Shown here: piece by piece, positions 22,690 to 32,399 of the stretch | How positions within the stretch are numbered: the first letter of the stretch is position 1 | Layout of the letters: each line of letters begins with the position of its first letter | Source: Bremia lactucae | Lineage: Eukaryota; Oomycota; Peronosporomycetes; Peronosporales; Peronosporaceae | Assembly: GCF_004359215.1 (NCBI RefSeq) | Contig: NW_027152030.1 | Coordinates: 882,504 to 946,503, forward strand | DNA: 64,000 nt | Direction: 5' to 3' | Notes under the pieces: model-generated | Database searches by the model: none | Seen by the model: only the letters and a program-made list of their open reading frames with translations | What the model was told of the DNA's origin: nothing | Position numbers and translations under genes: made by a program

Positions 22690-23063
22690 AACTTCTAAAC
22701 GAGTGTCCGCATTCTCGGGGTATTTCTTTAAATACGCGATTTTTCCATCAAGCTGGACCATCTTTGCTAAAATGATCTACAAACACAAGAATAACTGTAT
22801 TCCTGTGGGCGCCTTCAAATTCTTAATGACGAAGACCGTTTTCTGGACTGCCAACACTCTACCCGGAAATGCGGAGGCTGTAATGGAGGCCACGATCTAC
22901 GAATAGGCTCCATCCGTCGCAAGCACGTATGTAATTGCACACGATCTAACTCATTCTGTCGAGAGCAGCGAATGTCGAAAATTAGCTTCTTCTCACGTCC
23001 ACGATGCCCAGTTATTCGTACTCCCGATAAAGCGCAATTATTGAAAGCGGGACGACAATTCAA
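22690..23063 (-). pseudogene. Gypsy integrase zinc/core fragment
   Basis: The minus strand has GHRGREKK of the integrase zinc domain (about 23005-22980) and, after frameshifts, VILVFVDHFSKD of the catalytic core (about 22800-22765). No complete DDE triad remains. Confidence 0.55.
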
Positions 23064-23099
23064 AGTGTGTAGCTGGAAATAGCTGTGTTGTGCAGCAGT

Positions 23100-23925
23100 C
23101 GCGTTAACAGGGCTAAAGGATCCACCTCAATTTAACAGTGAGGATGTTGATCCGTCGCTCATTGTCGACTTCAATGAGTCGACACCTTTGCCGTCACCTC
23201 ATAGTAGTGATGCGGACAACCATCTCATGGAGAATGATGATGGCGCATTATTGCCCATCCAAACTTCTCTCATGGCTCACAACATGGAGACAGCATCATT
23301 TACGAATGCTGTCTCGTCGTCTGCGCTGGAAAGCGCAGCGACAGGTAATGAGAGTGCTGCCCATAAAAGCGCAGCCGCTTCTCCGTTGGGTATAACCACA
23401 ACGCCTTATGCTCAGACCATAATCCATAATGGTTCTGACATAGAAGATTCGGAGCCTAAAGCTCCGCCGACGACACGTGAACGTGCTCAGTCGGTGTCAC
23501 AAGCCAGTCGTTTTGAACGTGGCTATGTGACGGGTGGCATTCCAAAGATGCCCCCTCCATCTAAATGGCCTCGTTAAACAGGCCAAGAGCGTCGCTCCTA
23601 GAGCGCGCTCTTGTAGACGCACATAACTATTATGGCGTCTATAAATCATGGAGGGCTCAGGGAAAATCGCTTGGGCGTATTTTCCCGATTCCGGTCGTGT
23701 TGCGTTCAAATGAAACGCCCGACCAATACGAGGCGGAATTCTGCGCCGCATTCATCCGCATTCCGATGCGATGAAACCGCGGTCGCAGCGAATTAATTTC
23801 GCCCGCTTGCGTGTGAAAGAAATCATGGGCGGTACTGTACCCCCTCACGGAGCGGTTGGCAAGCAACCTTCCAATAAGGACGCGTTGATTCCTCCCGGAT
23901 CCATCAGTGCAGGTGGGGCCCGATA
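23100..23925 (+). pseudogene. Gypsy antisense ORF, copy A3
   Basis: The 130-codon frame at 23188-23577 and the 69-codon frame at 23565-23774 are one protein split by a frameshift in the linker before SLLERALVDAHNYYGVY. The N-terminal basic leader is lost: upstream is integrase debris. It ends at the TAG in CCCGATAG (about 23923), as in other copies. Compared with copy B (46898-47877) it is closely similar, at a constant offset of 23951 over the 3' part. The integrase of the same element is on the opposite strand at 24260-25440. Confidence 0.7.
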
Positions 23926-24233
23926 GGAGTGGCGATCTCGCCCACCTAATCGTGGCTGCCTTACCTTTGTCCGTTCAGTCGCAGGCGTTAAGCGCTGCCA
24001 AACGACGTATTTTGGATCTCGAGGGTCAAGTCTTGCGACTGATATTGGATCTTCAGGATGTCCGAGCGAAGGATCGTCAGGGTTATGAACGCCTGAAGAC
24101 TCGCTTGGACCTTCTGGAGAAGATATTGCTGAGAGATCCGCGTTACTCTCGTGACGTCCCTCGCTCTCCGAGTCCTGTTCGTGGTGGGAGGAGCCGGTCG
24201 GTTGATAGTTTTTCGCCTTCTCCGTCTCTCTAA
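23907..24233 (+). CDS. Antisense coiled-coil/RS-type ORF, copy A3
   Basis: This 108-residue frame overlaps the end of the previous ORF. Residues about 20-70 form a probable coiled coil (ALSAAKRRILDLEGQVLRL, then heptad-like repeats), followed by an Arg/Ser/Pro-rich tail (DPRYSRDVPRSPSPVRGG and SRSVDSFSPSPS). The same protein is readable in copy B (47858-48184) and, inverted, in copy A2. This suggests selection on this strand rather than a chance complement of pol. It may be the C-terminal part of the antisense protein, joined by frameshift, readthrough or splicing, or a separate ORF. A 156-codon frame on the opposite strand (24315-23845) is an alternative. Confidence 0.45.
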   Translation: MQVGPDRSGDLAHLIVAALPLSVQSQALSAAKRRILDLEGQVLRLILDLQDVRAKDRQGYERLKTRLDLLEKILLRDPRYSRDVPRSPSPVRGGRSRSVDSFSPSPSL

Positions 24234-24259
24234 CCCGAACGACGCTCGACAAACAGTCG

Positions 24260-25440
24260 ACGTCATTATCGGTCTCCTGAGACGGTGGGGCATGTGACCT
24301 CATTTGGGTCTGCATACCGTTTCAGACGACCCACGTAAATACGGGTTTTGTCTTTATATACGGGGGAAGGGTGAGTCTATAGTTTAGGTCTCCAACCTCT
24401 TCTACCACCGTAAAGGGTTCGATGCAACGTGGCAACAACTTAGTAGTACCTCAGGTAGTACAAAAAATGCATTATAGGTAGGGTAGCACTACATAATAGT
24501 ACTTTTTCACCCACTCTAAAGCGTTCATTTTTTTTGCGATCATTTCGGTCCGCACATTCTTCTTGCTTGTCCTGTGCACTTGCTATCGCGTCACGGACTT
24601 TTCGTGTGATGACTAATCGCTCATCCACAAAGCGTTGAGCTTCGCTTACGCTTTCAGCATTAAACTCGCCTATGACACCGCCGATAGGTCGGTCATAGGA
24701 CGTAGTTTTATTGACCACTGCTAAACTGGCAGGGTCACTAGGGCAAGTTTCTGTCGTTAAGATGATACCCTCGCGGGTCATCGTCTTATTGACGAAACTA
24801 TGTCCCTCTTTGGCACCGAGCTTAGTAAGCGGCCATCTTCCACTAAGACATGGGCTGCGCACGAACGAGACTGGCGTTCGAGAATGGCACTGTCCGTTAA
24901 TATAAAACAATGTCTCACCCGTACTGGCATGTACACTGTTATTTATAGCGAAGTCCACACAGGGCAATTGCTCGCTCCATTCTTTCAAAGTTGCTATAGT
25001 GCGTAAGACATTCGCTACGACCCGATTGGCGCGTTCTGTTTGGCCTTCGGTCTGCGGATGGTCTGCGGTAGACATGTGGAGCTTTCTACCTAGCAGCTCG
25101 AACACATGTCGCCAAAAACCAGACGTAAAACGTGGATCCCGGTCCGATACTATGGACTCGGGCATCCCGCGTAGTCGGTAAACATGATCCAGGAACAAGA
25201 GAGCTGCCTCCTTGCCTGTGATCGATGTCTTACATGGTGCTAAGTGCACCATTTTGCTCAGTCTGTCTACAAAGGTGACGAGCCCCGTCCGACCCATGTC
25301 ATGCCAAACATGAATTCCAGAGTTACTGACTTCCAACAGTTGGTTGGATCTGGTAGCAGCTTCAGTGGCGCACTTCTGAGCGGTGCAAGCTTAACGAACT
25401 GACACTGTTCGCAAGAGCAAATATAGTTGGCCATTCATCG
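24260..25440 (-). pseudogene. Gypsy integrase, copy A3
   Basis: A 298-codon frame (25336-24440) carries the rve integrase core: first Asp in TFVDRLSKMVHLAP, second Asp in SIVSDRDPRFTSGFW, catalytic Glu in TEGQTERANR, then FAINNSVHASTGE and a basic C-terminal region. The zinc-binding CEQC lies upstream in another frame, showing a frameshift near 25315. Downstream of the stop at 24440 the tail continues out of frame to about 24260 (KLLPRCIEPFTVV). The core keeps its D,D,E residues. Compared with copy B, 153 bp here correspond to the 918-N gap there. Confidence 0.8.
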
Positions 25441-25489
25441 ATATAGGTGAGGCCACTAAAATTCTCCTGACACTTTTAAAAAAAGTGTT

Positions 25490-25800
25490 TTCACGGCCCA
25501 GATGTCCACTAGATGGTGCATCATGGAGATCGTGAAGAATCATTAACTTCAGATCTGTACATAGATTCTTAAGAGATCACAAGGTGCCAATTGATGCCGT
25601 ATCACTCCATCGCTGAAGCTAAAGTGATTCAGCTTAGCCTTTAGGTGCGACGGAAGGAAAACCTTTCGTCCACCGAAGTGATCCAACAGCAGGCGACAAT
25701 GTTCGTCCTGGCTGTAGCTCTCCTTTACTTTGGAGACCAATGAGTTCGTCACGTGCTATGCCTTCATGACTGCCAACGTTAACGACTCAACTTGTGCCTT
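25490..25800 (-). pseudogene. Gypsy RNase H-integrase linker, copy A3
   Basis: The minus-strand frame SLVSKVKESYSQDEHCRLLLDHFGG (25752-25549, split by small changes) matches copy B near 50430. It ends at about 25800, where plus-strand gag sequence starts, so RNase H and RT of this element are absent. Confidence 0.7.
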
Positions 25801-25804
25801 AGCA

Positions 25805-26330
25805 CGAGACAAGCCGAGGCCCATTCTGATGGACCAGCCCAAGTTCGATAGAACTGCAGCGCACACGATTGTCCAATGGCTGTTAGCCGTGGAGCAATGC
25901 GGTGTGGCGCAGCTCATCGAAGACACCCGGATGGAATCGTTCGCCATTCCTCATTTGCGCGGTAAGGCCTCCGAGTGGGCTTACTCGGCGCTTATGGCGA
26001 ACTGTAAGGGGTTCCCTTCATGGGCTATCTTAAGGCAAAGATTCGCGCCATGACCAGCCGCCAAACAACGAAGTGTTGCTTTAGGCGCGCTTCTTTGGAG
26101 CGCGACAGGCGAAGCGATCTCTACAAGAGAATGTGCAGGAAATGCGCTCACTGTCGGCATCCATTACAGTGGGTTCGATACTGAAATACATTAAGGTGCC
26201 CACGTTTAGGGTGGACTGCGATGACCAAAGGAGAGTCACTGATACAGTTTCGTTGGTTTCTGGGAGACTATGCTAGCAGCCCTTCGGACTCGTAACAAAC
26301 GATACGTGGGGCTGTAGTGACATATTAGGC
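25805..26330 (+). pseudogene. Gypsy family-1 gag fragment, inverted to neighbour
   Basis: The plus-strand frame (to 26053) reads KPRPILMDQPKFDRTAAHTI, then VEQCGVAQLIEDTR and LRGKASEWAYSAL, as in the gag at 53670-53400, followed by broken frames. Unlike copy B it has a Trp codon where copy B carries a stop. It abuts the minus-strand linker of copy A3 at 25800/25805, a junction not expected in one element. Confidence 0.7.
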
Positions 26331-26989
26331 ATAGCGGCCACCTTCTTGCAACGTAGCATTTATGTCGTCCAAAGAATCGAACAACCTACAGTGGCTTGGC
26401 GCTGTAAGAGGACCCGCCCAACCGTCATACACCAAAAAGGAAGGCTGGTGGAAACAGCAGCAGAACATTCCATACCGCTAGTGGATTGGGTAAATGAACT
26501 CCGGGCAACAAAAAACAAGATTATTGATAAGGCAAAACATCCCATCGTCCTCTAATTATGGGATAAGCATTTTTCAGCATTTTCGCAAGACGTTCATCCA
26601 GATTTGGTAGAAGAGTAGACGGCTTTGGCGATCACGACAACACTCGCCGACACCGTAACTTATCACTTTTGCTCAACGGTCTTTAGGCTGTTCATATCGG
26701 AGGAACCGCAAAGAGCTAGAGAGTTTATACTAGCCACACCGGATGAGATGGGTCCGCGAAACGGCGAATGCTTTGTAAGTCATCAAATAATGACACCCAG
26801 CACACAGCGAAAATGATTCTGCCAATTATCGCTCGCAAAGAAGCTGGCCCAAAAAATATACACGCACGGCAGTTGGTGACGAAGAAGATGAGGGGGAGTT
26901 CGGCGCGGCAACGGCGCTTGTCATTAAGAAGGAAAAAGACGACCCACACCAGACGGCAGCAGACTATAGGATAGACAGGGATGACTGGT
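26331..26989. other. Unassigned region
   Basis: Short plus-strand frames (69, 63 and 68 codons) are present, none with a recognised motif. The segment is purine-rich toward 26890-26960 with lysine/arginine-rich translations. It borders a Copia 3' LTR remnant at 26990. It may be decayed transposon or host intergenic sequence. Confidence 0.3.
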
Positions 26990-27026
26990 AGGAGGCATGT
27001 CATTAGGTTGCTAAACAGTCACAATA
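26990..27026 (-). repeat. Copia A 3' LTR remnant
   Basis: The first ~35 bases (TATTGTGACTGTTTAGCAAC) match the beginning of the LTR at 36485 (TGTTGTGAATGTTTAGCAAC). The remainder is missing. Confidence 0.5.
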
Positions 27027-27034
27027 TCACCTTT

Positions 27035-29000
27035 CTTGATGTTTGTTCAGTGAAGCAATTATTTGGTTAGCTTGAGACTGGCAACAAATTTGTTGTGTTT
27101 GTCTTTTGCAAGTGCCTTTGTCATGCCATCGGCTACCATGTCTTCAGTGCACTGGTATTCCAACTCAATAATCTTCATTTTCACACTTTCACGAATAAAA
27201 TGGTATTTAATGTCGATATGTTTGGTCCTTGCGTGGTAGACCGGACTCTTTGCCAATACGATACATCCTTGGTTGTCTTGATAAATAGTTGTCGCATCAC
27301 CATGAAATTTTTTTTGGTCCTGAGAAGTAGTCGGAGCGAAAGTGCTTTCTGAGTTGCGTTGTTAAGACTCATGTACTCGGCTTCTGTACGTGAAAGTTGC
27401 CACTGCTGGCTGCCGCTTGGACTTTCACGAAATGACGCTACCGTTAACAAGAAAACATAGCCTGTTGTTGATCGTCGCGTATCCAAATCACCAGCCAATT
27501 AGCATCAGCAAAGCCAATGAGCTCTCCCTTGTTAGCGTCGTCGAATAATATTCCAATGTCTTGCGTTGTCTTCAAATACTTTAGAACCCGCTTGGCTGTA
27601 TTCTAGTGCGATTTTTAGTACTTCTCGCAAAACTTAGCCACCTCTCCCACGGCGTGTGCAATGTCTGGTCGAGTACAAGTTGCCACGTACATTAGTGCTT
27701 TTACAAGCTCACGATAAGGGAACTTTGATACAAAAGCTGCATCTTGTACTGGCTTGACAGGTTTTATATTGCTGTCCGCTAGAGTATGTACATCTTTGCA
27801 GTGTTCCATGCCAAATTTTTCTGCAAGTCGCTTGATGTATGCACGCTGGTCAATCTTGATTACCTTGCTCCTTTGGTCGCGATGTATCTCAATCTCAAGC
27901 AGTATTTTAGCTCGCCAAATTCCTTAATACTGAAATCAATCTTCAATGCGCCCTTAGTCACTTCAACGTGCTCCTTCTTTCTGCCGAAGAGCATCAAATC
28001 TTCGACGTATATGATAACAATACTGTATTCCTCTGCTGACTTTCGAACGTAGACGCACGGGTCTGCGGCAAAGCAATCAAAACCTTGGCTTTCTAGGTGT
28101 TGATTTAGCTTGTTGTTCCATTGCCGCGCGGCTTGCTAAGTTCCATAGGTGCCTTTCCAAGCAGACACTTCTTATTTGGACAAGTGAAGTCTTCGAAACC
28201 GTCCGGCTGATCCATGTATATCTCTTCTTCCACTTTGCCGTACAAGAAAGCTGTGTCAACATCACTGCCGCTGTCGCTATCGCAGCGTTTATCGACTCTT
28301 TTCGAGACACTGGAGCAATCGTATCTCCGTAGGCAATGCCAGGTCGCTGGGTAATCCTTTAGCAACAAGTCGCGCCTTAAACTTGATAACTGCTCGCTTG
28401 GGTCGCGCTATATCCGAAAGACTTACTTGCACCCAATCGCCTTCTTTTCTTTTTTTTCTATGCTTCATTAGTAGCTCTTGCGCAGAAGAAGATATGCTTG
28501 ACTTGGCTTTTGGGCTTACCCATACTTCAAGATTAGGATGTCAAATAATTTTGACAAAAGAGCTTGATGGCATGAGAATTAAGCTACCATCAGCTACTAC
28601 AAAAAAATTGCTAATGATTTTAAGACGTTGATCATGATATGGCACCGTAACGAGGCGGAGCCCTGCGCAAATTTTTCACGGAACGGGAATTCAGGAGCGC
28701 AGTAGGGGCGGATGGGAGCGCAATTTGTAACCGTTCGGGTAAATCAAGACATTGGCGGAACAGCTGGACGCATAATAAAATTATTAAACAATTAAATTTA
28801 TTCTTTTTAGGCATATTCTTTAGCTACCTCGTCTTATGATCATGAAGTGACTTCATGTTGCTCTCCATTGCTTCAAGCCACTGGCTCTTGTATTTGCTCG
28901 TTATCACCTCACTGCATGACGTCGCTTTCTCCCTATCATTCCCTTTAGTGTGGAGGCAGCAAAGCGAGCCGAATTTGCCCTCAAAATCGTCCAAGTTAAA
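27035..29000 (-). pseudogene. Copia element A: RT and RNase H
   Basis: Reading leftward from 29000 are the RT start (SQWLEAMESNMKSLHDH), a foreign stretch at 28620-28830, FKARLVAKG (28375), [20 protein letters not shown] (28260-28200), the catalytic region and LTKIDQRAYIKRL-type remnants (to 27830), [23 protein letters not shown] (27490-27450) and RTKHIDIKYHFIRE (27230-27190). This is the full Copia RT-RNase H order. Multiple stops make it inactive. A purine-rich tract and the start of a 3' LTR follow at 27026. Confidence 0.8.
28620..28830. other. Unidentified insertion in Copia RT
   Basis: About 210 bp replace the RT segment that should join KSLHDHKT to FKARLVAKG. Nothing in it resembles Copia. 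It contains an A/T-rich end near 28780-28820. It could be a small non-autonomous element or a fragment filled in during repair; terminal repeats were not found by eye. Confidence 0.4.
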
Positions 29001-29004
29001 CACT

Positions 29005-29388
29005 CCTAGAGGGTCGAGATTGCAAACCGGAAAGTAATATATATTTTTGAGTTTATCTCAATCTTACCGTTAATTCTTTCCTATCGTTCGCTGCACCCCC
29101 TTTTTCACATATGTGGACTACCATGAAATGGGAAACGTCACTGTCTGGCGGTACCGTGCTGGTGAATCCCAAACACCAGTCCCGAAGGTTTTATTTTTCT
29201 GTCGTTGCCGGGTATCGAACCGGTGACCTGTGGGATGCACCGCCATGCCTTACCCGACTGAGCCACACCACACGATATTTTCCACACTCAAATTTTCCGT
29301 ATTATTCTTGTCATACGATCCCTCGCCATAGTTCCCTTATACACGTATATGCATAAAGCGCAACACTTTTGATGAGCTCATCAATCTT
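29005..29388 (-). repeat. Copia C-type LTR with tRNA-like module
   Basis: It aligns in reverse with the 3' LTR at 35738-36120, from the GATGAG start at about 29388 down to the TTTGCAATCTC-type block near 29005, where it is cut off and RT of Copia A begins. It includes A-box- and B-box-like sequences (29213-29275) described for the other copy. Confidence 0.75.
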
Positions 29389-31713
29389 CAACATACTTCA
29401 CAAGTGTTATGTAATTCGTATTTCACGTTATGAGCCCAAGTAACTATTCCAGTATCAGAGTGCAGCTCTTCTATGGGAGCAACTACACTTTGTGGAGTTT
29501 CAAGATGAGGATGATATCATGTCGTAGGGACTTTGGGCGGCGATTACCGGCGAAGCGCCCATATCCATACCAACGGAGCAGCAGGTACACGCGGCAATTG
29601 TCCTGAACCTCAGTGACTCGCAGCTTACGTACGTTGTAAGTGCACAGAGCGCGCGGGATGCGTCGATCGCTATTAAAAGCTTTCGTGAGACCCAGTACAT
29701 GGCACATCGACTCTGGACCAAGGAAAAGTTTGCGTCTTGCCGGTACACGTCCTCAAGCATCAGCGAGAATGTCATGGCTTTAGAAAGCTCGTGCTAGAGA
29801 TGAAGAGCGCAAGTTGTGGGCCAAGTGAAGAAGATGTATGTGTTACTATGCTTCGGAGTTTGCCCACTAACTACGAGAGCCTTGTCCAGGCATTTCGAAT
29901 GTCTATCGAGTCGTTCAGATTTGGGGATCTGGTGAGCAAGCTGCTCGCCGAAGAAGTGCGTCAGAAGGATTCGGCGCGTATCGAAAAACAACGGCGCTTC
30001 TCACCAACTTAAGAATGCGTAGAAGTCCCTATGGAAGCAGCGTGGGCGTAGAATAAAGGCAGCGTCCGGACGTGCTTTAACTGTGGCAAGACGGGCCACT
30101 ATGCGAGAGACTGCCGATCTAAAAAGCGTGGGTCGCCGAGTTACGAAGATCAGACTAATGTTGCATTTTATGCGGCTGAATCGTCAGCAAGCGGTGCGTG
30201 GGTTATCGACAGCGGGTCTTCGACCCATATGTGCAAGGACCGTGAATCCTTTGTGGAGTACATCGCGTTAGAAAATTCGCAGAGTATTTCGAGCGCAAAG
30301 AAGAGCGCAAGGTTAAAATTTCTGTCATAGAACAGTTGCGCTGCGCGTTCGGTCGGGAAGCTCTTGGATTAACGCAAATTTGGAGAGGACACTGCATTTT
30401 AAAAATCTGAACAAAAACCTATTTTCAGTAACAGCGGCATCCGCACGGGGCTTGACTATTGAAATAACCAAAGACAAATACGTCGTGAAGTCTGGAAGCA
30501 AGACTGTTGCGACAGGATCAGAAAAAGGCAAACTCTTTTATCTAAAACCGGACGCCAAAGAAGAATGCCACGCTTCTTTTAGCGAATCGGGTGTGTGGCA
30601 TCGACGGCTTGGTCACACCTCGCACCGAACAGTAAAAATAAAATGATTAAGGACGGCCGTATTACCAGTGCCAAGGTTGAGACGGAAGGTGTTTGTGAAG
30701 CTTGTGCTACAGCCAAACAAGTCAAGAAGACATTCCAAACAAGCGATGCGGTGCTGGAAGAGAGGGAGAGTATGCGCTCATATAGCGTCGTATGCTCGGA
30801 CGTTCTTGGTCCAATTAGCCTTGCTTCATTATCCGGCTTTAGGTACATGATGCCTTTTATAATGATGAAGAGTCGTTATGTCACTGTGTATCCTATGCGA
30901 ATCAAGAGCGAATTGCTGGAAGCATTTTTCTTGCGAAGATCTGCAAGGAAGTCAAGACGATGCCAGGAGCGAGAGTTAAGGTCTTATGTCGTGATAATGG
31001 AGGCGAATATCGAAACGCTCGAATGACTACAATCTGTGGGAACAGCTCAGGATCAAGCAAGAGTTTACTGTGCCGTACAACCCACCGCAAAATGGCATGG
31101 CTGAACGAATGAATAGAACTCTCGTCGAAATGACAAGATGTATGCCCAAAGACAGTGACCTAGACAAGCGCTATTGGTGTGAGGCGATGGTGACAGCAGC
31201 AGACACATGATATGTGCTGCCGAATTCGTAAAGCAAAAATTTATGTTCTTTTGAGCTGGTATTCAAGCGGAAACCACATGTAGAGCACATGCGTGTATTT
31301 GGCACCGTATGCTATGCACATCTCACCACAGAAAGGCGAAAGAAGCTGGACGATTCTGGGACTAGGTGCTATATTCTAGGATACGCAAAACAACAGAAGG
31401 CATACAGACTCATAAATGCAATTGATGGCTTAATCGTCACAGCAAGCAAGACAAAGATTAGCGGTACCAAGGGCACCTTTGACGTGATTGACAACGTGGT
31501 AATAGACAATACAAATGTCCAAGCACCATCGGCAGTGGACCCTCAAACGCCACCTCTGCGCCTACACTCGACAACTAAAAGGCACGAATTTCCAACAGGA
31601 TGTGTTCTCACGCGAGAATTTTGCACTCCTGGCAAGGATGGAGAAGAAGAGTGGAGCGCAAGAATTGAGGTGTCGTTCGCTATGAATAAGAGTTTCCAAA
31701 CCATCGTAAGCTC
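29389..31713 (+). pseudogene. Copia element B: gag, protease, integrase
   Basis: The gag start MSPSNYSS is at 29429, with GSNYTLWSFKMR (29490). A CCHC zinc knuckle lies at about 30071-30112 (C-x2-C-x4-H-x4-C complete) and the protease WVIDSGSSTHMCKD at about 30200-30240. Then come the GAG-pre-integrase HRRLGH region (30600), integrase with SDVLGPIS (30795) and a degenerate NPPQNGMAERMNRTL (31080-31120), and the C-terminal MRVFGTVCYAHL and DDSGTRCYILGYAKQQKAYR (31289-31420). RT and RNase H are absent: it stops at 31713, where LTR sequence of Copia C begins. It is split into at least six frames. Confidence 0.8.
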
Positions 31714-31747
31714 ATCTTCAAGCTCATAGCGTAACGTAACTCAATAG
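31714..31747 (+). repeat. Copia C 5' LTR end
   Basis: 34 bases match the last bases of the 3' LTR at about 36131-36164 (GCTCATAGCGTAACGTAA). They precede the gag ATG by only a few bases, leaving little room for a primer-binding site. Confidence 0.6.
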
Positions 31748-31751
31748 GCTA

Positions 31752-32399
31752 TGAGCCCAAGCAACGACTCCGGTTTCAAGATTGAGCCTTTTGATGGCTC
31801 AAACTACGTACTATGGAGCTACAAGATGAAGATGTGCCTCATGTCCAAGGGGCTATGGGGAGCTGTCTTCTGTGTAGACGCTCCGAATGCAGTATAGGAG
31901 CAGCAAGCGTACGCTGCGATCGCGCTGAACCTGAGTGACGCGCAGTTGATGCACATAATCGACGCGACGACGGCGAGAGAGGCGTGGGGAAGGCTGGCGA
32001 AGTTTCATCGCACACAAGACATGGCGAATCGACTTCGGCTTAAGGAGAAGTTTGCCTCATTCAAGTGTACGGCTTCAAGCATCAGTGGTCACGTGACAGA
32101 GCTTTAAGCTCTAGTGATGAAGATGAATAGAGCTAACTGTGGGCCAAGTGAAGAGGACGTATGTGCGGTGATGCTGAGGAGTCTACCTGCAAGCTACGAG
32201 AGCTTAGTGCAGGCTTTCGCGTGTCGGTGTCAAGTTTTGATTTCAGCGACCTCTGAAGCAAGTTGGATGCTGGGGAAGTGCGGCACAAAGACACGGCACG
32301 TCTAGAAGAAGCAGCGGCTCTTTACACAAGCAGGAGAAACGGCAAGCAGCACCCGAAGAAGCAGCAAGAACGGCGACGCCGACTCTTCCGGGCGTGCTT
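31752..32399 (+). pseudogene. Copia C gag
   Basis: It opens with MSPSNDSGFKIEPFDGSNYV and continues through WSYKMKMCLMSKGLWG, NRLRLKEKFASF and CGPSEEDVCAVMLRSLP (32130-32190). It ends at RRRRLFRAC, the first cysteine expected for the zinc knuckle. There the sequence switches to the opposite strand (see 32400-34050). One in-frame TAG and several frame changes are present. Confidence 0.75.

Noticed and set aside
23845..24315. 156-codon minus-strand frame opposite the antisense coiled-coil ORF
   Set aside because: It could be a pol tail extension, but in copy A2 the protein-level similarity is clearer for the coiled-coil frame on the other strand; kept only as an alternative.
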